64,000 nt of DNA from the NCBI RefSeq assembly GCF_017811815.1, contig NZ_JADKZI010000004.1, positions 310,001 to 374,000 on the forward strand, written 5' to 3'. Every line of letters begins with the position of its first letter. The first letter of the stretch is position 1. Below the pieces are notes generated by a model that saw only the letters and a program-made list of their open reading frames with translations, was not told where the DNA came from and searched no databases. The stretch is from Flavonifractor sp. AGMB03687. Its GTDB lineage: Bacteria > Bacillota > Clostridia > Oscillospirales > Oscillospiraceae. Below are positions 49,039 through 57,682 of the stretch, in pieces. A program made the position numbers and the translations under genes.

Positions 49039-50771
49039 CCTGCGGCCATGGCAATGCCGCGCATGATGAACTCCACACAGGGGATTGCCACGCTGTTGCC
49101 CAGCGCCTTATAGCGGGCCGAGTCCGACGCGCCGGGCAGGTCCGTCCAACCGTCCGGGAAGCCCTGGAGCCGTTCACATTCCAGGGGCGTCAGGCGGCGG
49201 ATGAGCAGGGGGCCGTCTACGACCAGCTTATCCTGCCCTACATACTGGCTGTTGGGTCCTTTCCGGTCGCTGCTGGTCAGGGCACCCACCGTCTCCTGAT
49301 ACACCAGATCGGTGGCGTCCTTGTGCTGGCGGGCGCTTTCAGTGGAAGCTACTGCGTCATCTTTGAATACATCCACCCGCTGACGGGAGAAGACCGCATG
49401 GTGATCCGTGGCGGTCAGGGTATAGGCGATGTTCTCCTGATACCCGATCCCGTTGCCGCCGTTTTGGGGCTGGCGGTCGATGGCATTGCCCGTAATGCAG
49501 AAACAGGGAGCGTCCGTCACCAAGGGCAGGTTGTTTCCGCCGGTCCCCGCTCTTGCGGATAGTGTGGGAGATATAGGGTGCGGGCCGGTATAACGGGCAT
49601 CAACGCCGTGATTCTCATAGACCAGCGGCTGGTGTCCATGCTCCTGTGCCCGCAGGGTGCCGGAGACATCCTTGCTGCACCCCATGGCCGCGCCGCCCTG
49701 GTCATTCAGGCAGAGGACGGACGGCACCATGTTCGTTCCACTCTCAGCGGCTTTCAATGTGGGCGCGATCTCCTCCTGATATCCGATCCCGCCCGCTGTA
49801 GGCGCGGCTCCGGCACAGAAACCTGCGGTCAGTACACAGGGATAGCCCTGGCCGGGCATACCGCCCCCGCCGCTTATGGACGTATGCCGTTCCGGGCTGA
49901 GATAGCACTCGCCGTTTCCCTTGGTCACCACGCCTGCGGCAAACAGCAGCCCGCCGGGAATCCGCCCGCCTCCGCCGTCCGCGCCGGCCAGGGTTGGAGC
50001 TTTTCCCTCTGGGGTAAACACACGGGCCTGCTGCGTATCCCATGGGTTGAGACAATTTTCAGCAATAAAAGCCTGCTGTTTCATTCCCGGCTGTGCGCCC
50101 AAAGCCCCCGCTACATCGTGGATATCCCGCACCTCGCGCCCCAGGGCGGCTTCTCTTGCCGCTTTGCGGCAATTCACCTTCTCCCGCTGATTGGCCGCAA
50201 AAGCTGTTGGTGCGATCACTCCGTTACGCCCGGTAGACATGCCGCAATTGGTGCCAAGTGTTGCGGAGACCTGATCGGTGATATCTCCATTGTAGCCATC
50301 GAAGCCGACAGGCTCTGTTGCGGTATGATATGGTTGTCCCGGCCTGAGAATCAGTCCCGCCTGCGCCATCAGCGCCGCCTTGAGCTGTGCCGGCAGCTCT
50401 TTGCCCCGTTCCTCCGCCCGCCGCAGGATACCCAGGCAGGCCGTCCTGCTCAGATAGTATTTTCTCCGGGGGCTGGTTTCCAGGATATCGGACAAAGCAC
50501 ACTTGACAGGCTCCCGCGGAGCCGGTCCGGTGTTGAGCGGCGGACCATTTTCCCGCCACGGGGAGCGGAGTTCCCAATAATGGCACCCAAACAGATCCAC
50601 ATGGCCCCTGGACAGGTCCAGGTGGAAATAGGGGATGGAGATCAGCACGGACAGGGACACGGCTTTGCTTTTTTGTTTTGGCTGGCTCTCGAATATATCA
50701 TCTACATCATCAGGCTCATCCAGAGAGAACAGCATCATCTGGCCGTTGCTGTCGTAGTTCTGCATGGTCAA
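49032..50771 (-). CDS. C-terminal part of a split C5-cytosine DNA methyltransferase
   Basis: 579 residues. The end RRLTPLECERLQGFPDGWTD and KALGNSVAIPCVEFI are motifs IX and X of C5-methyltransferases; the catalytic motifs I-VIII are in the next gene. The long middle section is built from degenerate segments such as GIGYQEEIAPTLKAA, GTNMVPSVLC and GIGYQENIAYTLTAT, the target-recognition repeat style of phage and ICE methyltransferases. Its ATG overlaps the N-part stop (ATGA at 50768-50771). Both chains are probably needed, as in the known split enzyme M.AquI. Confidence 0.85.
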   Translation of the reverse strand: MTMQNYDSNGQMMLFSLDEPDDVDDIFESQPKQKSKAVSLSVLISIPYFHLDLSRGHVDLFGCHYWELRSPWRENGPPLNTGPAPREPVKCALSDILETSPRRKYYLSRTACLGILRRAEERGKELPAQLKAALMAQAGLILRPGQPYHTATEPVGFDGYNGDITDQVSATLGTNCGMSTGRNGVIAPTAFAANQREKVNCRKAAREAALGREVRDIHDVAGALGAQPGMKQQAFIAENCLNPWDTQQARVFTPEGKAPTLAGADGGGGRIPGGLLFAAGVVTKGNGECYLSPERHTSISGGGGMPGQGYPCVLTAGFCAGAAPTAGGIGYQEEIAPTLKAAESGTNMVPSVLCLNDQGGAAMGCSKDVSGTLRAQEHGHQPLVYENHGVDARYTGPHPISPTLSARAGTGGNNLPLVTDAPCFCITGNAIDRQPQNGGNGIGYQENIAYTLTATDHHAVFSRQRVDVFKDDAVASTESARQHKDATDLVYQETVGALTSSDRKGPNSQYVGQDKLVVDGPLLIRRLTPLECERLQGFPDGWTDLPGASDSARYKALGNSVAIPCVEFIMRGIAMAAGY

Positions 50772-51436
50772 ACCTCCGTGTTTAAACTATCAAACAGGAG
50801 CAGGGGCGCGAGAGGGCCGGCGAAGTCCGCCACCAGAAAAATGCGCTTTCTCCGCTGAGCGACGCCCCAGAACTGTGCGTCCAGACAGCGCCACGCCAGT
50901 GAGAAGCCGGTCTCTATCGCGATATCTCCCGCGTCCGGCCACGAATAGGGATAGGACCGTGGAACCTCCGCGCCGGCGTCATGGATCCGAATGATCTCCT
51001 CCAGCACGATGCGAAAGTCCTCACCCTTGGGCGATCCGCTGCTGAACGCGCCAGGCACATTCTCCCAGCATAGCCAGCGGGGACGGATGTCGGCTGCCGT
51101 GCGGCCCCGTTCTCTCTCCGCCGTCCGCATCTCCTTGACGATGCGGATCTGCTCCATAAAAAGACCGGAGCGGGCGCCAGACAATCCGGCGCGCGCCCCG
51201 GCCACTGAGAGATCCTGACACGGGCTGCCCCCGCAGATGATGTCCACAGGGAACAGCAGCCTGCCGCTCAACTTTGTAATGTCGCCCTTATGGGCCATGC
51301 TCGGGAACCGCTGTTCTGTGACCTTCATGGGGAACGGCTCGATCTCGCTGGCCCAAAGCGTTCTGATACCATGCCGCTCCGCCGCAAGGGGAAATCCGCC
51401 GATGCCGTCGAAGAGACTCCCCATCGTCAGGGTCAC
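50768..51436 (-). CDS. N-terminal part of a split C5-cytosine DNA methyltransferase
   Basis: 222 residues with motif I (GSLFDGIGGFPLA), the catalytic Pro-Cys in GGSPCQDLS (motif IV), ENV (motif VI) and QRRKRIFLVAD (motif VIII). It ends shortly after motif VIII. It should bind S-adenosylmethionine and the flipped cytosine. GTG at 51436 overlaps the stop of the upstream gene; an ATG at 51424 is the alternative and has GGGGTGA upstream. It forms the enzyme with the following gene. Confidence 0.87.
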   Translation of the reverse strand: MTLTMGSLFDGIGGFPLAAERHGIRTLWASEIEPFPMKVTEQRFPSMAHKGDITKLSGRLLFPVDIICGGSPCQDLSVAGARAGLSGARSGLFMEQIRIVKEMRTAERERGRTAADIRPRWLCWENVPGAFSSGSPKGEDFRIVLEEIIRIHDAGAEVPRSYPYSWPDAGDIAIETGFSLAWRCLDAQFWGVAQRRKRIFLVADFAGPLAPLLLFDSLNTEV

Positions 51437-52572
51437 CCCATGGCCATCCCCATCCCCTCTGTATGCGAGAGCTCCGTGGACTGGATCTCCTCCGTGCTGA
51501 CGCTCCGCACGGGGATGCCGAAACGCTCCGCCAGTTCTTTTTCTCCCGTCATGCCGGGGCTGATCCGGTCCCCGCACAGCCAAAGCTCGTCGCACCGTTT
51601 CAGCATCCGGTTTCCCATGGCAATGCCGAGCTGCCGTTCCTCCGGGGCGCTGTCATCCAGCATCTGGGTGTAGAGCAAACGTGGCGCAAAGGGCGTTACG
51701 CCTTGGGAGATGGCATACCGGCACGCCTGCCGGGCAAACTGGAGGTTCTGTTCCACATCCCCGGACAAGGGGGAAGCGATGTAGACCACCGCGCCAGGGG
51801 CATTTTCCTGTGTCTCTGAGCGGAAGAGATAGGCCGGGTCGTTGACCACCACACCCTCTCTGCCGAATTCCACCGCGTGTTCATTTGCCGCGGCCCAGTC
51901 CAGATATTCCGGATCGGCGGCCTGGCGGTACACCTCCGGCAGCCATTTTGCCGGGATCCTGAGCAGTCCGGAGGTGTGTTCCAGCTCCTTGTCCATGGTG
52001 TAGGCGACAGCTTCCCGAACAGCGGGGAGCAGAGGGCCCAAGTCCTCCGGGGTGTGATCCCAGAAGCTGATCTCCCGCAGGACCACATCCTCATACCGCT
52101 CCCAGCTCCCGCTGTCATCCTCGTTCCACACATAGTCGGCTGAGGTGATGGTCACACCCTCATCATTGCAGTTGATCCAAATAGTCTTATCCAGTTCCGG
52201 GAGCCGCACGGCCAGCGTCCCCACCATGCATCCGCCTCCGGTGTTGCCATAGATACGGTCTATGACTGCATACCGCATGACTCCGGGGTCTGGCGTTGTA
52301 TCAAGAGCCTTGATCAATTCAGCCTGAACACTCCGCTCTATATCATGGCCGCCTGGATACTCCACACATTGGTACTTTACAGCGGGATGACGGTTGAGAC
52401 GGAGCGCCTCCATATCCCAAAGCTTCTGTTTCGCGCTCCCACACTCAGTAAAGAACAGGCGCTGGCCGTTCTCAGATAAAAAGCCGGAGAGCCCCGCCAT
52501 GGGACTCTCCGGCCTCGCTTCCACCCAGATCGCGTAGATTTTAGGTGGACGGTTTTCTTTTCCTTCTGTCAT
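51433..52572 (-). CDS. Hypothetical protein with C-terminal deoxyribosyltransferase-like domain
   Basis: 379 residues. The N-terminal ~240 have no family I recognise (KIYAIWVEARPESPMAGL at the start). The C-terminal 110 begin VVYIASPLSGDVEQNLQFAR and contain FAPRLLYTQMLDD and DELWLCGDRISPGM, matching the DUF4406/nucleoside 2-deoxyribosyltransferase-like fold. It could act on nucleotides. It overlaps the methyltransferase N-part (GTGA). ATG 52572 is preferred over a TTG two codons upstream. Confidence 0.7.
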   Translation of the reverse strand: MTEGKENRPPKIYAIWVEARPESPMAGLSGFLSENGQRLFFTECGSAKQKLWDMEALRLNRHPAVKYQCVEYPGGHDIERSVQAELIKALDTTPDPGVMRYAVIDRIYGNTGGGCMVGTLAVRLPELDKTIWINCNDEGVTITSADYVWNEDDSGSWERYEDVVLREISFWDHTPEDLGPLLPAVREAVAYTMDKELEHTSGLLRIPAKWLPEVYRQAADPEYLDWAAANEHAVEFGREGVVVNDPAYLFRSETQENAPGAVVYIASPLSGDVEQNLQFARQACRYAISQGVTPFAPRLLYTQMLDDSAPEERQLGIAMGNRMLKRCDELWLCGDRISPGMTGEKELAERFGIPVRSVSTEEIQSTELSHTEGMGMAMG

Positions 52573-52587
52573 ATACAACGCTCCTCC

Positions 52588-53505
52588 TTATTTCGGCGCC
52601 ACCGCCTGCACAACGGTGCGGGTGGTGTTGACGGCGGCCTGTGCGGTGTAGACTGCGCTCATGATATTGGCCCTTGTCGTGGTGTCCAGCCCGAAGGTCC
52701 CGGCAATCCGGGGCACTTCTCCCGCGGAGAGCATGAGGCCCAGCCCCAGCAGGGCGTGGTCCTTGAAGACCATAAGCCCAGCCACAAGGATGGTGGATTG
52801 CAGGAAGGCCGTCAGGCACAGGCCGATGACCTGCTTGATCCACTGGGTGAACCCGTCCACATATCCGCGGGGGATGCTGAACATATAGAGACTCCCCACG
52901 GCGATCTGGATGAGCAGGATGCCGCCCCGCTTCAGATTGGCGAAGAACACCTTGATCACCGCGTAGGCCATGAGGATGATGCAGAACAGGAGCATGATGG
53001 GGCTGGTGATCAGGCCGATGCCGAAGTCCAGCGTCACCTGCGTCATATCCGCGATGCTCTCCACGCTGTTCAGGTCCGTGATGATCTGCTGCCCCACATC
53101 CCCGATGCTGGTCCCATAGCCGGTGATCCCGGCGCTGAGCCGCCCTTGCAGCGATACGGAAAGGGCATAGAGCCGGATGGGTACCGTCGTGAACAGGCTG
53201 ACCGCCAGGAAGCCCTTGATGGCGTTGAGGGCGGTGTGCTGGAGATTGGCCCGGCCGGTGGTGTACTCGATGCCGAACTCAAAGGCGCATACCACCAGGC
53301 TCACGCCAAACAGCGCCCAGCCAAGCTGGGAAAAGAACAGCACGATGGCCTGCACCCACTCCAGCTCGAACAGCTCCACGCCCATGTTGCCCATGGCCGA
53401 GAAGAAGTTGCCGAGAAAGCCCACCACCTGGCCATAGAACCAGTCGATGAGGTTGTCCATGATGGTGGCGGCTACAAAGTCCCAGATGAACAATGAATGA
53501 CTCAC
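52588..53505 (-). CDS. VirB6/TrbL-like membrane protein
   Basis: 305 residues with about six to eight membrane spans and a short N-terminal DFVAATIMDNLIDWFYGQVVG segment. The middle has the pattern of TrbL/VirB6 channel proteins of Firmicutes ICEs. It should form part of the inner-membrane channel. The start is a GTG at 53505 or a TTG at 53493; the TTG start would give a more typical N-terminus. Confidence 0.83.
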   Translation of the reverse strand: MSHSLFIWDFVAATIMDNLIDWFYGQVVGFLGNFFSAMGNMGVELFELEWVQAIVLFFSQLGWALFGVSLVVCAFEFGIEYTTGRANLQHTALNAIKGFLAVSLFTTVPIRLYALSVSLQGRLSAGITGYGTSIGDVGQQIITDLNSVESIADMTQVTLDFGIGLITSPIMLLFCIILMAYAVIKVFFANLKRGGILLIQIAVGSLYMFSIPRGYVDGFTQWIKQVIGLCLTAFLQSTILVAGLMVFKDHALLGLGLMLSAGEVPRIAGTFGLDTTTRANIMSAVYTAQAAVNTTRTVVQAVAPK

Positions 53506-53544
53506 CTCGTTTCAAAGGCCGTATCATCCGTTTCTGGGACAGTC

Positions 53545-53573
53545 AAGGGGCCGCACAGATGGTACGGCCCCTT
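53545..53573. terminator. 9-bp hairpin between T4SS genes
   Basis: AAGGGGCCG (53545-53553) pairs with CGGCCCCTT (53565-53573), close to the stop of the gene at 53581. The U-tract is better on the plus strand. It may be a processing or partial termination site. Confidence 0.5.
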
Positions 53574-53580
53574 CGTTTGT

Positions 53581-53997
53581 TTACATGGTCTGCTGCCACT
53601 GCTGGGCGGCGGTCTGCTCCTGGAATACTTCCAGATAGCTGGAGACTGCGTTGGTCAGCGTTTCATAGTCCGCCGCTGTAGGGCGGTAGGCGTACCAGTC
53701 GGTCTGCCCATTATCCGTCCATGCGTAGGGACCGCTCCGCCGAATGTAGGGGTTATCCGTCTGCCCCTTGCCCCAGAGGTCCGCAAAGCGCAGGCGCAGG
53801 GCGTCCACCTGCCCGTCGTTGCGGTTCAGGATGGTCATCTGGATCGCCTCATAGCGATCCGCCATGCCGCAGGTGACGAACTGCAGCTTGGCCCGGTTCA
53901 TCTCGCTCAGGCGGACATAGCAGGCCCGGCCCACAAATACCGCGTCGGGATAGATGGGCTGCACGATCTTTCGCAGCTCCCGTTCAAAAAAGGTCAT
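53581..53997 (-). CDS. T4SS-associated hypothetical protein
   Basis: 138 residues, soluble, no signal peptide, starting MTFFERELRKIVQPIYPDAV and rich in Trp/Tyr in the second half. I recognise no domain. It lies directly between the VirB2-like and VirB6-like genes (3 nt from the former), so a role in the secretion apparatus is likely. ATG 53997 has GAGG at 8 nt. Confidence 0.7.
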   Translation of the reverse strand: MTFFERELRKIVQPIYPDAVFVGRACYVRLSEMNRAKLQFVTCGMADRYEAIQMTILNRNDGQVDALRLRFADLWGKGQTDNPYIRRSGPYAWTDNGQTDWYAYRPTAADYETLTNAVSSYLEVFQEQTAAQQWQQTM

Positions 53998-54006
53998 ATG
54001 CATGCC

Positions 54007-54339
54007 TCAGATCCCGATGATGCCCCAGATGTAGAGGGGCGCGGTGAGGGTAAAGACCAGACAGGCGAACAGGATCACCGGGCCGGTCCACTCGAACTGG
54101 CCATGCTTTCTATAGTCGAAGTACGCCATGGCCAGTTTGGTGAAGAACGCAATGGCGAGGATCATATCCAGCGCCGGGAAGACCACATTGTCCACCACGG
54201 TCTTGATCTGCGCCGCCGCGTCCTTCCAGGTGCTCTCCACGGCGGAGGCCACATCCCCCGCGGCAAAGGCGGGGACGCAGCAGACCAGCGTCAGGGCAAG
54301 AACAAGGGTCAGGGCGCGGATGATTTTCTTGTGCTTCAT
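54007..54339 (-). CDS. VirB2/DUF3852-like pilin-type membrane protein
   Basis: 110 residues. A signal peptide (IIRALTLVLALTLVCCVPAFA) is followed by two hydrophobic helices (VFPALDMILAIAFFTKLA and VILFACLVFTLTAPLYIW), the VirB2/TrbC pattern. It is likely the small structural subunit of the transfer channel. ATG 54339 follows AGGAGG. It comes after the chimeric pilin gene with a hairpin in between. Confidence 0.8.
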   Translation of the reverse strand: MKHKKIIRALTLVLALTLVCCVPAFAAGDVASAVESTWKDAAAQIKTVVDNVVFPALDMILAIAFFTKLAMAYFDYRKHGQFEWTGPVILFACLVFTLTAPLYIWGIIGI

Positions 54340-54369
54340 CTTGAAAACCTCCTGTGCGTTTATAAAGTG

Positions 54370-54398
54370 GGAGCGCCGCCTTGTTAGGACGGCGCTCC
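54370..54398 (-). terminator. Hairpin between the chimeric and VirB2-like genes
   Basis: GGAGCGCCG (54370-54378) pairs with CGGCGCTCC (54390-54398). It lies between two genes of the same operon and probably tunes expression or stabilises the mRNA end. Confidence 0.5.
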
Positions 54399-54419
54399 TG
54401 GTGAAATGAGATGGAACGA

Positions 54420-56537
54420 TCAATAGCCGGTGCGGGGCAGGGGCTTGGAGGGCTTATAGACCCTGGTCACCCAGCGGGTGGTTGCCATGATCCACTGGCC
54501 GTCGTAAACGCCGCCCGCGTCCGCCTGGTTGGTGAACTGGGTACCGCCGGTGAGCCAGGAAACCACATTGCAGTACACCTTGGGTGCCTCCACCTGCCGG
54601 AAGTTGGCGGGGACAACGCCGAAGGAGACCATGAACTCCGTCACATACTCGTTGGAGGCCAGCCCCAGCGCGGCGGGAGAGGCGTCCAGCATATAGTTCT
54701 GCATGGTGCTCAGGTTGTCGTACATGGTGCGGTACTCGCCGTTCAGGTTGGTCTTGAAGACTACCTTGTAATTGCCCTGCACATTGTAGGTGCCGGTGAC
54801 GATCTTATCCAGCCGCACTGCCTGCACGGGCAGGGTATCCCTCCAATAAAAACTGGTCAGGCTGGTGGTGGAGTTGTTGGCGATGCCGGAAAAGTCATAG
54901 CGGATGGACTGGCCGGGCATGACCTCGGTGTAGCCTGTTTTCTTGATGCTGACATTGGTATACAGGCTCTTGTTGGTCATGGCCGCCTTAACGATCTGGC
55001 CGGCGAACTCGATCTCCACATCAATGGGCGTCTGATCCAGGCCATAGAAGTCCGCACTCTGGGATTCGATCACCTGGTAGCGGCCCAAGGGGAGGGGCTT
55101 GCTGACGGCAACGCCGTTTTTCCCTGTTTTGATCGTGTCCACCAGCTTGCCCGTCCTGTAGTTATAGATTTCAAAGATGGTGTTGGGGATGGGCGTCCCA
55201 GCAGGCCAGCCGTTCATACTGTTGTAGTCCGCGGAGGTCTTGGTCACTTGGATTTGGCCGGTGATAGGTGTATTCTCCCATTCGATTTCCGTGGTCGTCC
55301 CCGCGGTGACATAGACGGTCTTGAGCTGCGTATCCGGGACATATCCCTCATTTTCCAGCTCCCGCAGGTAAAACCGCCCGGAGCCGGGGAGATCATCGAT
55401 ATAGACATAGCCGTCCTGGTCACTGGTGTACTGGCCGATGGGGTTCTTGTTCGCATCGTAGAGCAGGAAGGTCACGCCATAGATCCCGGAGCCGTCCGCC
55501 GTTGAGACCTTGTGGATCAAAATACCGGAAATAGGCGCGTTGGTCACGGTCAGCGGTGGACAGCTCCCGTCCTTCACGGTGAAATAGTGGGGTGTGGAAT
55601 CCAGTTTGAAGCCCTCGGCGCTCTCGGTCTCTACCGCATAGTAGCTGTCATCCGGTAGTGTCACAAAGACGCTGCCGGTTTTCCCGGTGGTCACGGTGTC
55701 CACCAGAGCGTCATCCGATACCCTGCGAATTTCAAAGGTGGTGTTGGGGATGCGCTCGGTCTTGTCCGCTGAACTGATCTTGATGATCTCCACGCCGCCC
55801 ACTGCGTTGTTGTAAAAACGGATAGTCTGGGTGTCGTTGGGATTCACGGTAACGGTTTGGCTGCGGCTGTTCTCGTCAATGGTATAGCCCAGGTCGCTGC
55901 CGTCGTTGACCAGCTCCAGAGCGTCTGCATATTGCTCCATCAGGTCCCCCAACTGGGGCCGGCCGCACCGGGCGTCCATCAGGACACAGTCCTCCAGACT
56001 TCGGACATTCAGCTCGTCCAGGGCCAGGGCCACCTCGTCCGGCTGGCCGCTTACGGCGGAGTGATCCGGCAGGCGCAGCCATACCCCCTCCGGTATTGTG
56101 GGGGAGGCCAGCTTCACCTTGACGCTCCAGCCGTCATCCTCCGGAATGAGCCCCTGGCCGGTGTAGCGGAGAGGGACGGGGCCGGACGGATAGGCCACAT
56201 AGCAGCTCCCGATGAACAGGCCGGGGTGTCGGTCCTCATACATCATGCCGATCCGTTCCAGATCCGCGTAGTACATAGTGCGTTCCGGCAGATGGGCTTC
56301 GTGCCGGAGATAAAAGCTCCCCAGCTGTGCGTAGCTTCCCGCGGGAAAGCACACCCCATAGTCCTCCATGGAGAGCAGCTGATTGATGGCCTCCGCCATG
56401 GATTCCGGTCGCGCGCTGATGACAATGGCGCTGACAATGTGCTTTTCCTTCTTGCTCAATGTGGACAACCGCTCCGCCAGCCAGTCCCGTTCCTGTTCTG
56501 TTCCCGGAAGTATCATCAGTTCCTCAAATTCCCACAT
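54420..56537 (-). CDS. Chimera: ArdA-associated N-terminal part fused to CnaB/SpaA pilin repeats
   Basis: 705 residues. Residues 1-218 are cytoplasmic-type and similar in style to the neighbouring ArdA-like proteins (ILPGTEQERDWLAERL at the start). From about 225 the sequence switches to pilin style: three CnaB repeats (GGVEIIKISSADKTERIPN, GILIHKVSTADGSGIYG and IQVTKTSADYNS), a surface domain and the end KPLPRTGY, an LPxTG-like site without a hydrophobic tail. There is no signal peptide, so the product cannot be secreted normally. I read it as an in-frame deletion fusing two genes, with the junction near 55860-55885. The start overlaps the stop of the gene before it (TAATG). Confidence 0.75.
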   Translation of the reverse strand: MWEFEELMILPGTEQERDWLAERLSTLSKKEKHIVSAIVISARPESMAEAINQLLSMEDYGVCFPAGSYAQLGSFYLRHEAHLPERTMYYADLERIGMMYEDRHPGLFIGSCYVAYPSGPVPLRYTGQGLIPEDDGWSVKVKLASPTIPEGVWLRLPDHSAVSGQPDEVALALDELNVRSLEDCVLMDARCGRPQLGDLMEQYADALELVNDGSDLGYTIDENSRSQTVTVNPNDTQTIRFYNNAVGGVEIIKISSADKTERIPNTTFEIRRVSDDALVDTVTTGKTGSVFVTLPDDSYYAVETESAEGFKLDSTPHYFTVKDGSCPPLTVTNAPISGILIHKVSTADGSGIYGVTFLLYDANKNPIGQYTSDQDGYVYIDDLPGSGRFYLRELENEGYVPDTQLKTVYVTAGTTTEIEWENTPITGQIQVTKTSADYNSMNGWPAGTPIPNTIFEIYNYRTGKLVDTIKTGKNGVAVSKPLPLGRYQVIESQSADFYGLDQTPIDVEIEFAGQIVKAAMTNKSLYTNVSIKKTGYTEVMPGQSIRYDFSGIANNSTTSLTSFYWRDTLPVQAVRLDKIVTGTYNVQGNYKVVFKTNLNGEYRTMYDNLSTMQNYMLDASPAALGLASNEYVTEFMVSFGVVPANFRQVEAPKVYCNVVSWLTGGTQFTNQADAGGVYDGQWIMATTRWVTRVYKPSKPLPRTGY

Positions 56538-57682
56538 TACATCATCTCCATTCCGCCCCGCTGGGGCTGTTCTGCCATGACCTGGCCGTCCCGCCTCTCT
56601 ACCAGGCCGTACTCAGTCACTGTACTGCCGTACTTCTGGAGCAGAGCCTCCCCATACCGCCAAAGGGTCACATGGGGGAGCAGAAGCTCCGCCGCTTCGT
56701 CACCAAGGATGATCCGAAGTTCATTCTCCGCCACCTCCGGCATGGTGCGCACATCCGGCTCCACCATATATTCGTCCAGCTGTCCGGCCAGCCGGGACGC
56801 CTCATTGATATCTGAGGGATCCTCTGCTATGAGGATTGCTTTGTACTTTGTCAGTTCCTCCGGTCCAAGCCGCGCCAGATGCTGCGCCAGCCGGTTGACA
56901 TGGGTGATGCTGACGGCCTCGTCCACCAGATCCTTCAGGGCGGGTGCCGCGCAGTCCAGACAGCGGAATCGGATATTCTGCCACGCTTCCGCTCCAATGG
57001 ACTTTAGCTTGTTATCAATCATCAGGTGTGACGCTGGCAGCGGCAGCGAAACATTGTGTTCGCCATTTGTCAGTTCCATCAGAACCGCATAGTCCGGCCT
57101 GCGGAGGCGGAGGTCAAGGGTATCATAGACCTGCTCCAAGTCTGAGTCCTGCGTCACATAACCATGGCTGGTGAATACGCCGCCCTCATCCATGCGGGCC
57201 TTTCTGCCCAGCATTTCAAAATCCAGCATTTGAAACACGCTGTCAGGGATGGCGTCAAGCTCCGGCATAAAACCGTTTTCCGCATAAAACCTGCCGAGCT
57301 GGGAGTCGTTCTGCACCTCACTCAGCACATGGCAGCAGTCCGTGCTGTAGGCCAGGTCGATGATCGTGGATATCTGGATCGGACCATACTTTTTGGAGAC
57401 CTCCACCTGGAACAGCCCCTCGAACGCGGCTTTCTGCCGTTCATCCAGCCGCGCCAGCCTGTCTGCCAGTGCATTGAGCTGAAATAGATCGCATTCATCC
57501 GTCAGATGAATATGGAGATACGGAAAGTCGTTATACTCGAGGATATCCCAGTCCGGCTTGCCGTCCATGGGCATTTGCAGCCGCTCCAGCGCGTCCAGCA
57601 GTTCATAGGGGGCGGCGGGAAGCTCCAGTTCGCAGTAACAGCCGTTGCCTCCAGACAGTTCTACCCGAAACACCTTATTCAA
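56537..57682 (-). CDS. ArdA-like antirestriction protein (paralogue 3)
   Basis: 381 residues, acidic, with two ArdA-like units. The pattern FPYLHIHLTDECDLFQLNAL followed by an antirestriction helix and IIDLAYSTDCCHVL is shared with the two other paralogues. ArdA proteins mimic DNA and inhibit type I restriction enzymes. TTG start at 57682 with GGAGGG upstream, overlapping the DUF4314 stop. The family assignment is from pattern memory and should be confirmed with a profile. Confidence 0.7.
   Translation of the reverse strand: MNKVFRVELSGGNGCYCELELPAAPYELLDALERLQMPMDGKPDWDILEYNDFPYLHIHLTDECDLFQLNALADRLARLDERQKAAFEGLFQVEVSKKYGPIQISTIIDLAYSTDCCHVLSEVQNDSQLGRFYAENGFMPELDAIPDSVFQMLDFEMLGRKARMDEGGVFTSHGYVTQDSDLEQVYDTLDLRLRRPDYAVLMELTNGEHNVSLPLPASHLMIDNKLKSIGAEAWQNIRFRCLDCAAPALKDLVDEAVSITHVNRLAQHLARLGPEELTKYKAILIAEDPSDINEASRLAGQLDEYMVEPDVRTMPEVAENELRIILGDEAAELLLPHVTLWRYGEALLQKYGSTVTEYGLVERRDGQVMAEQPQRGGMEMM

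Noticed and set aside
52483-52513. 9-bp hairpin GCCGGAGAG/CTCTCCGGC
   Set aside because: It lies inside the coding region of the gene at 51433-52572 near its start; no T-run, so probably codon-driven.
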